From NCBI GenBank assembly GCA_964507235.1, contig CAZDPE010000003.1, positions 1 through 61,767 on the forward strand: a DNA stretch of 61,767 nucleotides, given 5' to 3'. Under the pieces are notes generated by a model, which saw nothing but the letters and a program-made list of their open reading frames with translations, was not told the DNA's origin and ran no database searches. The DNA comes from Suilimivivens sp964507235. Its GTDB lineage: Bacteria; Bacillota; Clostridia; Lachnospirales; Lachnospiraceae. This document shows positions 8,636 through 17,194 of this stretch, in pieces (position 1 is the stretch's first letter; the number at the start of each line of letters is the position of its first letter). The position numbers and the translations under genes are program-made.

Positions 8636-8657
8636 GGGCTGGCGTAAAAACCAGCCC
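8636..8657 (+). other. intercistronic hairpin after the solute-binding protein gene
   Basis: GGGCTGG (8636-8642) and CCAGCCC (8651-8657) form a perfect 7-bp stem with an eight-base loop and no T-run. Such hairpins often protect the abundant binding-protein part of ABC operon mRNA. A comparable but stronger hairpin follows the second binding-protein gene at 43004-43033. Confidence 0.5.
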
Positions 8658-8690
8658 TAAGTATCAAATGAAAGGGCAGGGTTTTGGAGT

Positions 8691-9740
8691 ATGGATGAGA
8701 AAAAGGCAGCCAGGGCAGAAAAACTGGAAGCGGAATCAGCCGAATTGATGCAGAAGATCCGAAAAGAAAAGGATATTCAAAAAAAACAGAAATTGATTGC
8801 AGAGCGTGAAAAGAAACAGCGAAAATTAACTGCAATCAAAAACAACAGAGTTATAAGCAGAGAAGCAAAACGGGATATGGTGGCTTACTCATTTATTGCT
8901 CCTAATTTTATTGGGTTTGCTGTTTTTACTCTTATTCCTATTGTATTTGCATTTGCCCTCGCTTTTATGAAATGGGATGGCAGCAATGAGATTACCTTTG
9001 TCGGGTTTGAGAACTTTCTGCGTCTTCCTACAGATACTTTTTTTATAGCAGCTTTAAAAAATACAATTATATATGTAATCGGTACTGTGCCGCTTACCAT
9101 GATAGCATCCCTGGCTCTTGCAATTGTTTTGAACCAGAAAATAGTTGCAAGAGGATTTTTCAGAACAGTGGCATTTTTCCCTTATGTTGCCTCACTGGTG
9201 GCAATTACCGCAGTTTGGAGCATGATTTTTCATCCCTCTAAGGGACCGGTAAATTACCTGCTGCTGAATGTATTTGGAGTACCCCAGGAAAGCCTTCCTA
9301 AATGGTTCAGCGGCAATCTGGTGCTTGTGACTTTGATTTTATTTAGCGTATGGAAGTATATGGGTTATTATATGGTAATTTATCTGGCAGGCCTGCAGGG
9401 AATTTCCGCAGAGCTTTATGAGGCGGGAAGTCTTGACGGCGCCAATACCTGGCAGAAATTCAAATATATAACCTGGCCTCAGCTTCGTTCCACTACTTTC
9501 TTTGTAGTAGTTATGCTGACCATCAACTGCTTTAAGGTATATGACATTGCTGTCATGCTGGCAGGCGGCAGTGACGGAAAACTCAGTACATCGGCAACCG
9601 TTCTTGTTTACTACATTTATCAGAATGCATTTAATTATTGGGATTTAGGCTATTCAAGTGCGATAGCAATGGTATTGTTTGTAATAGTGCTTATTGTTAC
9701 TTTAATCCAATTCCGATATGAAAAAAATCTGGATGCATAA
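8691..9740 (+). CDS. ABC sugar permease, MalF/UgpA type
   Basis: 349 residues with six expected membrane segments and the permease signature EAGSLDGANTWQKFKYITWPQL, the loop that contacts the ATPase. The first 65 residues are an unusual cytosolic extension made almost entirely of Lys, Glu, Arg, Ala and Gln (EKKAARAEKLEAESAELMQK), probably a coiled coil, before YSFIAPNFIGFAVF starts segment 1. It pairs with the permease at 9767 and the lipoprotein at 7216. I saw no alternative start after the extension with a better ribosome site, so the extension appears real. Confidence 0.9.
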   Translation: MDEKKAARAEKLEAESAELMQKIRKEKDIQKKQKLIAEREKKQRKLTAIKNNRVISREAKRDMVAYSFIAPNFIGFAVFTLIPIVFAFALAFMKWDGSNEITFVGFENFLRLPTDTFFIAALKNTIIYVIGTVPLTMIASLALAIVLNQKIVARGFFRTVAFFPYVASLVAITAVWSMIFHPSKGPVNYLLLNVFGVPQESLPKWFSGNLVLVTLILFSVWKYMGYYMVIYLAGLQGISAELYEAGSLDGANTWQKFKYITWPQLRSTTFFVVVMLTINCFKVYDIAVMLAGGSDGKLSTSATVLVYYIYQNAFNYWDLGYSSAIAMVLFVIVLIVTLIQFRYEKNLDA

Positions 9741-9766
9741 AAGTGTAAGGGAAAGGAGAAGCCGAA

Positions 9767-10633
9767 ATGAATAACAGAGCAGAAAAGAAAAAGTATGGTT
9801 CTAAAAAAAGAAATGCTGTTATAGGAAAAACGGCAGTTTATGTAATACTGCTGCTGATAACGGCAGTGATGCTGGTTCCCTTTTTGTGGATGCTTTCTGC
9901 ATCAATTAAATCGGACCGGGAAGTATTTTTAATGGATCCCTTTGTATGGATTCCGGAAGTACCGAAATGGGATAACTATATTAAAATCTGGACAAAAATT
10001 CCTTTGCTTAAGTTTGTGGAAAATACAGTGTTTTTAACAATCGTCGTCACCCTGCTGCAGCTTTTGACTTCAAGCTTTGCAGCCTACTCTTTTGCAAAAT
10101 TGGAATTTAAACATAAAAACGCCTTATTTCTGGCATATATTGCAACTATTGCAATGCCCTGGCAGGTGTATATGGTACCGCAGTTTATTATGATGCGTAA
10201 AATGGGGCTGAATGATAAGCTGCTTGCAATGATTTGTCTTCAGGCATTTTCCGCCTTCGGAGTATTTCTTATGAAGCAGTTTTATGAAGGAATACCCAGT
10301 GAACTGTGTGAAGCGGCGAGAATTGACGGTATGAGCGAGTACAAAATTTATGCAAAAATTATGCTTCCGCTTTCCAAACCGGCGTTATCGACACTTACAA
10401 TTTTTACCTTTGTAAATACATGGAATGACTATTTAGGACCGCTCATTTATTTAAAGACGGAATCCAAGAAGACGATTCAGCTGGGACTTAAGATGTTTAT
10501 CGGACAGTATTCATCTGAATACGGACTGATTATGGCAGGTTCCGTGCTTTCGCTGATACCGGTAATTATCGTATTTCTGTGTCTGCAGAAATATTTTGTA
10601 GAGGGCGTTGCCTCTACCGGCTTAAAGGGTTAA
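9767..10633 (+). CDS. ABC sugar permease, MalG/UgpE type
   Basis: 288 residues, six membrane segments, ATPase-contact motif CEAARIDGMSEYKIYAKIMLP and a C-terminus FVEGVASTGLKG typical of MalG-class permeases. AAAGGAG lies seven bases ahead of the start, 26 bases after the preceding permease. It completes the membrane channel of the uronate-locus importer. Two hairpins (10652-10739) separate it from the catabolic enzymes. Confidence 0.92.
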   Translation: MNNRAEKKKYGSKKRNAVIGKTAVYVILLLITAVMLVPFLWMLSASIKSDREVFLMDPFVWIPEVPKWDNYIKIWTKIPLLKFVENTVFLTIVVTLLQLLTSSFAAYSFAKLEFKHKNALFLAYIATIAMPWQVYMVPQFIMMRKMGLNDKLLAMICLQAFSAFGVFLMKQFYEGIPSELCEAARIDGMSEYKIYAKIMLPLSKPALSTLTIFTFVNTWNDYLGPLIYLKTESKKTIQLGLKMFIGQYSSEYGLIMAGSVLSLIPVIIVFLCLQKYFVEGVASTGLKG

Positions 10634-10651
10634 GAGAAAATAGTGATGAAG

Positions 10652-10685
10652 AAATGGGGTTGTTGAAAAACTGCCCCATTTTCTT
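10652..10685 (+). terminator. intra-operon terminator or attenuator
   Basis: AAATGGGG (10652-10659) pairs with CCCCATTT (10674-10681) and is followed by TCTT. It may reduce transcription from the transport genes into the enzyme genes. Confidence 0.5.
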
Positions 10686-10702
10686 ACAATAAAAAGAGGA
10701 TA

Positions 10703-10739
10703 GATTGAAAAATCACTCTGATGAGCTGATTTTTCAATC
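10703..10739 (+). other. 13-bp perfect hairpin ahead of the GH88 gene
   Basis: GATTGAAAAATCA (10703-10715) and TGATTTTTCAATC (10727-10739) pair perfectly around an 11-base loop, 20 bases before the GH88 ribosome site. With no T-run after it, an RNA-processing, stability or protein-binding role is more likely than termination. Confidence 0.5.
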
Positions 10740-10773
10740 GGCAATTTGAGGCTCTGACATGGAGGATTGGAAT

Positions 10774-11961
10774 ATGAAAATTTTATTTGAAAATTATGCA
10801 GAAATTTCAGGTGAGGAAGTAGAGAAAGCTCTTGCATTTTCCACCCGTCAGGTTGTGAAGAATCTGCCTGAATTTACGGATAAATTCCAGAAAGCATATA
10901 GTGAGAACGGCTTCTATCAGCCTATTGAAAATAATTACTGGACCACCGGCTTCTGGACAGGTGAAATATGGCTTTCTTATGAATATGCAAAAGAAAATAA
11001 TGCCGCGGATGCAGAAAAGCTGAAGGCGGCAGGAGAGATTCAGGTAGACAGCTTTTTAAACAGAATTAATAAAAAAATTGAAGTGGATCATCATGATATG
11101 GGATTTCTTTATTCCCCTTCCTGTGTGGCGGCATATAAATTGACGGGAAATGAGAAGGGAAAGGAAGCGGCCATTAAAGCAGCTGACCAGCTGATTACAA
11201 GATATCATCCGGTGGGAGAATTTATTCAGGCCTGGGGACCCATGGATGCGCCGGAAAATTACAGGCTGATTATAGACTGTTTGTTAAATCTTCCTCTGCT
11301 ATATTGGGCTTCTGAGGAAACCGGAGATAGTAAATACAGGGAAATTGCGGAAAAGCATATTCATACGGCGATTAAGAATGTAATCAGGGAGGATTATTCT
11401 ACATGGCATACCTTTTTCTTTGATATAAAAACAGGCGCTCCGGACCATGGCGCTACCTGCCAGGGTTATCGTGACGGCTCAGCCTGGGCAAGAGGACAGG
11501 CGTGGGGCATATACGGATGCGCACTTGCTTACAAATACACGAAGAGGGAAGAATACATTACACTTTTTAAGAATGTGACTCAATATTTTCTGGAGCATCT
11601 TCCTAAGGATATGGTGCCTTTCTGGGACCTGGAATTTACAGACGGAGATGATCAGCCCAGGGATTCTTCTTCCGCCTCTATCGCAGCCTGCGGCATGTTG
11701 GAAATGATTAAGTCCATGGGAGAGGAAGATGCGGCGGTTTACAGGAAATATGCAGGGCAGCTTATGAAGTCTTTATATGATAATTATGCGGTAAAGGATT
11801 CTGCGGTATCCAACGGACTTGTGCTTCACAGTACTTATTCCAACCATTCTCCTTATAATACATGCAATCACTATGGCGTGGATGAATGTAATTCCTGGGG
11901 AGATTATTTTTACATGGAGGCATTGACAAGACTTCATAAGGACTGGAATCTGTATTGGTAA
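10774..11961 (+). CDS. GH88 unsaturated uronyl hydrolase
   Basis: 395 residues, no signal peptide, cytosolic. It removes the 4,5-unsaturated uronic acid left at the non-reducing end of oligosaccharides by polysaccharide lyases. Family features are the alpha/alpha-barrel motifs DHHDMGFLYSPS (Asp108), LIIDCLLNLPLLYWAS (Asp168), QGYRDGSAWARGQAWGIYG and the C-terminal CNSWGDYFYMEAL. The two Asp are at the positions expected for the catalytic pair of unsaturated glucuronyl hydrolases. The ARGQAWGIYG and DSSSASIAA blocks fit GH88 better than GH105. Start set at ATG 10774, which has GGAGG eight bases ahead, rather than 10759, whose codons contain that ribosome site. The first enzyme gene after the importer. 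Confidence 0.88.
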   Translation: MKILFENYAEISGEEVEKALAFSTRQVVKNLPEFTDKFQKAYSENGFYQPIENNYWTTGFWTGEIWLSYEYAKENNAADAEKLKAAGEIQVDSFLNRINKKIEVDHHDMGFLYSPSCVAAYKLTGNEKGKEAAIKAADQLITRYHPVGEFIQAWGPMDAPENYRLIIDCLLNLPLLYWASEETGDSKYREIAEKHIHTAIKNVIREDYSTWHTFFFDIKTGAPDHGATCQGYRDGSAWARGQAWGIYGCALAYKYTKREEYITLFKNVTQYFLEHLPKDMVPFWDLEFTDGDDQPRDSSSASIAACGMLEMIKSMGEEDAAVYRKYAGQLMKSLYDNYAVKDSAVSNGLVLHSTYSNHSPYNTCNHYGVDECNSWGDYFYMEALTRLHKDWNLYW

Positions 11962-11980
11962 AGAGAAAGGGATAAAAAAA

Positions 11981-13705
11981 ATGAAAATGAACTGGAGAGG
12001 AAAGCTAAACAGCAAGGAGGATTTCAGGGAGCTGCTGCTAGAGATGATAAGACCTCTGATTCCTTATTACAGTGAAGAAAAGGCAGAGCTTATCTTGGGA
12101 GTGACTGCTACCAATTATGATCAGAAGGCTATTCGGCTGGAAGCATTTTCAAGGCCTTTATGGGGGCTTGTGCCTTTCTGGGCGGGAGGAGGCAGTAATC
12201 CTGAATTTGAAGATATTTACAGAAAAGGGCTGGCTGCCGGGACGAATCCAAAGAGCAGGGAATACTGGGGAGGCTTTCACGCCTTTGACCAGCGCTTTGT
12301 GGAAATGGCGGCTATATCCTATGGGCTTATTCTGGCGCCGGAAAAGCTGTGGGAGCCTCTTGACGAAAAAGAAAAGGATAATCTGGTAAACTGGCTGTAC
12401 GGCATCAATGAGTATGAGCTTCCTGTCTGCAACTGGGTTTTGTTTGCCGTATTGGTAAATATTGCGCTGAAGAAGCTGGGAAGAAAATATGATGCGGAAA
12501 AACTGGAAAAATACCTGCAGGGCGCGGATTCCTTTTATCTTGGAGAAGGCTGGTATCAGGACGGTGATTCGGGACAGAAGGATTATTATGTGTCCTTTGC
12601 CATTCATTTTTACAGCCTGTTTTATGCCAAGGTAATGGAAAAGGAGGACCCTGAAAGATGCAGAACATATAGAGAAAGAGCGGCGGAATTTGCAAAGACC
12701 TTTATTTACTGGTTTGATGAAAACGGCGCTGCCCTTCCCTTCGGGCGTTCCCTGACTTACCGTTTTTCTCAGGTAAGCTTCTTTTGCGCCTGCCTGATGT
12801 CAGGGGTGGAGCCTTTTGATATCGGCATTATGAAGGGATTAATAGTAAGGCACCTGTGCGACTGGATAGAAAAGCCCATTTTTGACAGAAATGATATACT
12901 GACCATAGGTTACGGATATCCCAATCTTGTAATGGGAGAAAGATATAACGGTCCCGGTTCCGCTTATTGGGCGTTAAAGACCTTTGCGGTGCTCATGCTG
13001 CCGGATGAGCATCCTTTCTGGAGGGTGAAGGCTGAGCCGCTTCCTGCTCTTGAAAGGCAGAAGGCGCTTCCTTTTGCAGATATGCTGATTCACAGATATG
13101 AAAATCATGTAACTGCTTTTGTGCCGGGGAAATACAGCCCGGCAGGTCATGGACAGACACCCGCCAAGTATGGGAAATTTGCCTATGATACGAGATTTGC
13201 TTTTAATGTGGCGAAATCCACCTGTGAGATACATGAGGCAGCGCCGGATTCCATGCTGGCGTTTTATATTAACGGTTACGTATATGTACGGAGAATATGC
13301 CAGGAATTTAAAATAACCGAAAAGGAGGTGTATTCCAAATGGATTCCTTATGAGGGGATAACGGTGGAAACCGTCATTATCCCGACAGAAGAGGGACATA
13401 TACGAAAGCACATTATTGAAAGCAACAGAGAGTGTGAAGCATATGACTGCGGCTTTGCAGTGGAAATTGATGTTGAGGATGAAAAACTGTTGTCTGACGG
13501 AGCTTCCGCCCAGGTAAGCAATTATTACAGCAGCTGCCGGATTACGCTGTTAAACGGTAAGGGAGAAGGGGAAATCATTGTGGCGGACCCTAATACCAAT
13601 CTGCTTCATCCCATGACAAGGATACCTGCCCTCCGGTGTCAGATACAGAAAGGGAAAAATGAAATTGTTACGGAAATAAAGGTGAAATATGGCAAAGCTG
13701 TTTGA
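11981..13705 (+). CDS. DUF2264-family protein
   Basis: 574 residues, no signal peptide. It matches the DUF2264 family: an N-terminal helical toroid region with EAFSRPLWGLVPFWAGGG, FVEMAAISYGL, NWVLFAVLVNIALKKLG and GWYQDGDSGQKDYYVSFAIHFYS (in pieces), then a beta-rich C-terminal third with PAGHGQTPAKYGKFAYDTRFAFNV. The fold resembles alpha/alpha-toroid glycan-active enzymes, and the position between GH88 and LacL/LacM suggests it acts on a fragment of the same oligosaccharide. I cannot name its reaction. It lies 19 bases after GH88 with AAAGGG ahead of the start, and its 3-prime end overlaps the next gene by 17 bases, so the genes are translationally coupled. Confidence 0.8.
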   Translation: MKMNWRGKLNSKEDFRELLLEMIRPLIPYYSEEKAELILGVTATNYDQKAIRLEAFSRPLWGLVPFWAGGGSNPEFEDIYRKGLAAGTNPKSREYWGGFHAFDQRFVEMAAISYGLILAPEKLWEPLDEKEKDNLVNWLYGINEYELPVCNWVLFAVLVNIALKKLGRKYDAEKLEKYLQGADSFYLGEGWYQDGDSGQKDYYVSFAIHFYSLFYAKVMEKEDPERCRTYRERAAEFAKTFIYWFDENGAALPFGRSLTYRFSQVSFFCACLMSGVEPFDIGIMKGLIVRHLCDWIEKPIFDRNDILTIGYGYPNLVMGERYNGPGSAYWALKTFAVLMLPDEHPFWRVKAEPLPALERQKALPFADMLIHRYENHVTAFVPGKYSPAGHGQTPAKYGKFAYDTRFAFNVAKSTCEIHEAAPDSMLAFYINGYVYVRRICQEFKITEKEVYSKWIPYEGITVETVIIPTEEGHIRKHIIESNRECEAYDCGFAVEIDVEDEKLLSDGASAQVSNYYSSCRITLLNGKGEGEIIVADPNTNLLHPMTRIPALRCQIQKGKNEIVTEIKVKYGKAV

Positions 13706-14303
13706 TTTTAACAATCCTGTATGGAGATTTATGGGAAGAGTTGCGGATATGTTTTTTCTCACGGTGCTGTGGTTTATATGCAGTATCCCTGTTATTACCG
13801 TGGGAGCATCAACCACCGCCCTGTATTATGTAGCGTTAAAAATGGCAAAAAATCATGAGGGTTACCTCTGGAAAGCTTTTTTTAAAAGCTTCAGGGAAAA
13901 TTTTGTGTGTTCTACCTTAATATGGATAATCATGCTGGCTGTGGGCATTATTCCGGGAATGGGATTTTATATAATCCGCCGGATGGATTCGCAGCAGGCT
14001 TCTTTTTTCTTTTGGATGCTTGCAGTGATTACAATATTGTATATCTTTATTACTGCCATGATATTTCCCCTGGCGGCGCGGCTGGATGCAGGAGCCGGGA
14101 AAATTATTTTTATGGCATTTATGGTTGCTGTCAAAAACTTTTCCTGGGTGCTTTTAATGACAGTGATTACTTTTTGCGTAATTGCAATAGGAGTATTTGT
14201 ATTTTGGCCTGTTTTGCTGGTCGGGGCGGGGGGAACTGCATATGCTCATAGCGTAATATTGGAAAATATTATTTTTCCAAAATATAACTGGAATGAAAAA
14301 TAA
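13689..14303 (+). CDS. YesL-like DUF624 membrane protein
   Basis: 204 residues with about five hydrophobic segments (FLTVLWFICSIPVITVGASTT near the start). DUF624/YesL proteins occur in Bacillus and Clostridia next to rhamnogalacturonan and other complex-glycan importers and are thought to be accessory to uptake, but no reaction is established. The opening KLFDFNNPVWRFMGRVADMFFL is characteristic. The start overlaps the DUF2264 gene by 17 bases, with AAAGGTGA inside that gene as ribosome site. Confidence 0.85.
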   Translation: MAKLFDFNNPVWRFMGRVADMFFLTVLWFICSIPVITVGASTTALYYVALKMAKNHEGYLWKAFFKSFRENFVCSTLIWIIMLAVGIIPGMGFYIIRRMDSQQASFFFWMLAVITILYIFITAMIFPLAARLDAGAGKIIFMAFMVAVKNFSWVLLMTVITFCVIAIGVFVFWPVLLVGAGGTAYAHSVILENIIFPKYNWNEK

Positions 14304-14350
14304 ATGTCTGATGGAATTTAGAAAGGTTAAAAAGGTTAAAAAGGTTTGTT

Positions 14351-15136
14351 ATGGTAACGTTAGCACTGAAAGTTTTAGATGAAAACGGAAAAACAATTTG
14401 TGTAAGCAGCGGTGAAGATTTTGTGAGCCTTGTCTGTACTGCGGAATATAAAGAAGGAGACAGGATTGTACTGGAAACCTCCGAAAAAAATATTCATGTT
14501 TTCCTTCAGGTGGATGATGCTATGGGAGCTGCTTTCTGCTTTATTACGGGAAATGTTTCTTATGATATTCCTTTTGGGGAAAAAAGAATCAGCTATTCTC
14601 CCAAGGTGTTTTCAGGAAACAGGCATTATCTGTATGCCAGAATTGCCAGAGAAGACGAGATAGCTGCATACAGGAATCTGGCTTTAAATGTCTGCGACCA
14701 GCATGGGGACACTCATTGCTATCCCCATGCATCTGCCAATGTGGAAACAAGAGGAGAAGCTGTCTTTGCTGCCCGCAATGCGATTGACGGCGTTTGTGAA
14801 AATCGCTCTCATGGAGAGTGGCCCTATGAATCGTGGGGAATTAATATGCGGGATGATGCGGAAATGACGGTGGATTTCGGACGGGAAGTGGAAGCGGATA
14901 AGATAGTGCTTTATACACGTTCAGATTTTCCCCATGATAATTGGTGGCAGCAGGTAAGGCTCACCTTCTCGGATCATACATTTATAGAATGGGATTTGAA
15001 AAAAAGCAGTCTTCCTCATGTGTTAACTATGGAAAAGAAAAAAATAACCTGGATTAAACTGGATCATTTGATTAAGGCGGACGACCCTTCGCCCTTTCCG
15101 GCGCTCAGTCAGATAGAGGTATATGGAAGAGGATAA
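14351..15136 (+). CDS. cytosolic discoidin-like (F5/8 type C) carbohydrate-binding protein
   Basis: 261 residues without signal peptide or membrane segment. Residues 1-105 form a beta-rich domain I do not recognise (VCTAEYKEGDRIVLETSEKN). Residues 110-261 look like an F5/8-type-C/discoidin jelly roll: NLALNVCDQHG, SANVETRGEAVFAARNAIDG, WGINMRDDAEMTVDFGREVEADKIVLYTRSDF (in pieces) and a final ALSQIEVYGRG. Such domains normally bind glycans outside the cell, so an intracellular one between importer, lyase-product enzymes and beta-galactosidase is unusual. It may have been recruited as an enzyme or chaperone for the sugar. Three copies of an AAAGGTT-like tract (14321-14347) precede the start. 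Confidence 0.6.
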   Translation: MVTLALKVLDENGKTICVSSGEDFVSLVCTAEYKEGDRIVLETSEKNIHVFLQVDDAMGAAFCFITGNVSYDIPFGEKRISYSPKVFSGNRHYLYARIAREDEIAAYRNLALNVCDQHGDTHCYPHASANVETRGEAVFAARNAIDGVCENRSHGEWPYESWGINMRDDAEMTVDFGREVEADKIVLYTRSDFPHDNWWQQVRLTFSDHTFIEWDLKKSSLPHVLTMEKKKITWIKLDHLIKADDPSPFPALSQIEVYGRG

Positions 15137-15247
15137 ATAATTTTATAAAAACAGTTGCATTAATGAAGAAAATACGGCACAGTTATAATTGTAAATAAAA
15201 CATCTTTTTACGGCGGCAGAAGACTGTCGGAAGATAGGGAGGTTTTC

Positions 15248-17194
15248 ATGAAGGCAGAAATTTTATGGCTGGATAATCCTGAAGTTTTTCAGGTGAATCG
15301 TCTGGCAGCACACAGTGACCACAGCTTTTTTAAAAGCCGGGAGGAAATGGAAACAAAAGAAAATTCATTAATGCAGTCCTTAAACGGAATATGGAAGTTC
15401 CGCTATTCTGAGAATGCGGCGTCAAGGCCTGAATCGTTTTACGAACCGGATTTTGATGCCGGAAGCTTTGATGAAATTCAGGTTCCCTGCCATATTGAAA
15501 TGGCAGGTTTCGACAAAATTCATTATATCAATACCATGTATCCCTGGGAGGGGCATTTTTACAGACGTCCTGCTTACAGCCTTGAAACGGCAAGGGAATG
15601 GGAGGGCATGTTCAGTAAGGCATCCTATAATCCCGTGGGTTCTTATTTAAAAGAATTTGACCTTGAGGAGGGGCTTCTTTCCCAAAGAGTGATTGTCCGC
15701 TTTGAGGGCGTGGAACAGGCTATGTATTTATGGCTGAACGGAAGCTTTGTGGGTTATGCCGAGGACAGCTTTACCCCCTCCGAATTTGACCTGACGCCTT
15801 ATATAAAAGAAAAAGGAAATATTCTTGCGGTTGAGGTTCATAAGAGAAGTTCTGCGGCATTCCTGGAGGATCAGGACTTTTTCCGTTTCTTTGGAATTTT
15901 CCGCAATGTGACCCTGTATGCAAAGCCCCGGATGCATGTGGAAGATTTATGGGCAAAGCCTGTGCTTGATGAGGATAATGCCGGAAGCCTTGCTTTGAGC
16001 CTCAAAATTTCCATGGAGAAAAGACTGACTGGAAGGGCGGAGGTTTTTCTTTATGATAAAGAGGGAAAGGAACTGCTCCGGTATCACATGCTTTTGCCGG
16101 GAAATGTGAGAGCGCAGGCAAAACAGGAGAATGAAAATGCAGCAGCCTCCTTCCGGGAGATTTCCTGTGAAATGGCGCCCCGCAGCGTGGGACAGGTAAT
16201 TCCCTGGGACAATCATAGCCCGTATTTATATCGGCTGTTGATAAAGCTGTATGATGAAAATGACATTATGACGGAAGCGGTTCCTTATCCAATCGGTTTC
16301 AGAAGGCTGGAAATTGTGAATAAGGTTATGTATTTAAACGGCAAACGGCTTATTATTAACGGTGTGAACCGTCATGAGTGGAGCGCTGAGAGCGGCAGAT
16401 GCATCGGAAGAAAAGAAATGGAACAGGATATACAGACCTTTCTTAACAATAATATTAATGCAGTGCGTACCTGCCATTATCCGGATCAGATTCCCTGGTA
16501 TTATATGTGTGATGAGAACGGGATTTACATGATGTCGGAAACCAATCTGGAATCACATGGCTCCTGGCAGAAGCTGGGAGGCGTGGAGCCTTCCTGGAAT
16601 GTGCCGGGCAGTATCCCTGAATGGAAAGAGGCTGTTCTTGACCGCGCAAAAAGCAATTTTGAATTTTTCAAAAACCATGCTTCGATTTTATTCTGGTCCC
16701 TCGGCAATGAATCCTATGCCGGGGATGATATAGAAGCTATGAACGCTTTCTTTAAAGAGAAGAATGACGGCAGGCTGGTGCATTATGAAGGAGTGGTTCA
16801 GAACAGAAAATATGAGAACACCATATCCGATGTGGAAAGCAGGATGTACGCTACGCCTGACCAGGTAAAAGAATATCTGGACCAGGAACCGAAGAAGCCG
16901 TTTATTCTCTGTGAATATATGCATGATATGGGAAATTCCCTGGGAGGAATGGATTCTTATATCAGGCTTCTTGATGAATATGAAATGTATCAGGGCGGTT
17001 TTATCTGGGATTTTATTGACCAGGCAGTTATGGTAACGGATGAGGTGACGGGACGGAAGGTCTTACGTTACGGCGGGGATTTTGATGACAGGCCTGCTGA
17101 TTATGAATTTTCAGGAAACGGCATTGTTTTTGCGGACAGAACGGAAAAGCCGGCGATGCAGGAAGTGAGGTATTACTATGGATTGCACAAATAG
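15248..17194 (+). CDS. lacL: heterodimeric beta-galactosidase large subunit (LacL-type, GH2)
   Basis: 648 residues: N-terminal GH2 sugar-binding domain, immunoglobulin-like domain and catalytic barrel. Acid/base Glu488 in FWSLGNESYAG and nucleophile Glu556 in FILCEYMHDMGNS; also RTCHYPDQIPWYYMCDENG. The protein stops just after KPAMQEVRYYYG, where single-chain LacZ continues, and the missing C-terminal domain is encoded by the next gene, which overlaps by 17 bases. This is the lacL/lacM arrangement known from lactobacilli and Leuconostoc, where the two chains form one enzyme hydrolysing terminal beta-galactose. No signal peptide. AGGGAGG precedes the start. It probably trims galactose from the imported oligosaccharide rather than lactose, given its operon. 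Confidence 0.88.
   Translation: MKAEILWLDNPEVFQVNRLAAHSDHSFFKSREEMETKENSLMQSLNGIWKFRYSENAASRPESFYEPDFDAGSFDEIQVPCHIEMAGFDKIHYINTMYPWEGHFYRRPAYSLETAREWEGMFSKASYNPVGSYLKEFDLEEGLLSQRVIVRFEGVEQAMYLWLNGSFVGYAEDSFTPSEFDLTPYIKEKGNILAVEVHKRSSAAFLEDQDFFRFFGIFRNVTLYAKPRMHVEDLWAKPVLDEDNAGSLALSLKISMEKRLTGRAEVFLYDKEGKELLRYHMLLPGNVRAQAKQENENAAASFREISCEMAPRSVGQVIPWDNHSPYLYRLLIKLYDENDIMTEAVPYPIGFRRLEIVNKVMYLNGKRLIINGVNRHEWSAESGRCIGRKEMEQDIQTFLNNNINAVRTCHYPDQIPWYYMCDENGIYMMSETNLESHGSWQKLGGVEPSWNVPGSIPEWKEAVLDRAKSNFEFFKNHASILFWSLGNESYAGDDIEAMNAFFKEKNDGRLVHYEGVVQNRKYENTISDVESRMYATPDQVKEYLDQEPKKPFILCEYMHDMGNSLGGMDSYIRLLDEYEMYQGGFIWDFIDQAVMVTDEVTGRKVLRYGGDFDDRPADYEFSGNGIVFADRTEKPAMQEVRYYYGLHK

Noticed and set aside
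10774..11961. GH105 assignment for the uronyl hydrolase
   Set aside because: The QGYRDGSAWARGQAWGIYG and IIDCLLNLPLLYWAS blocks are those of GH88.
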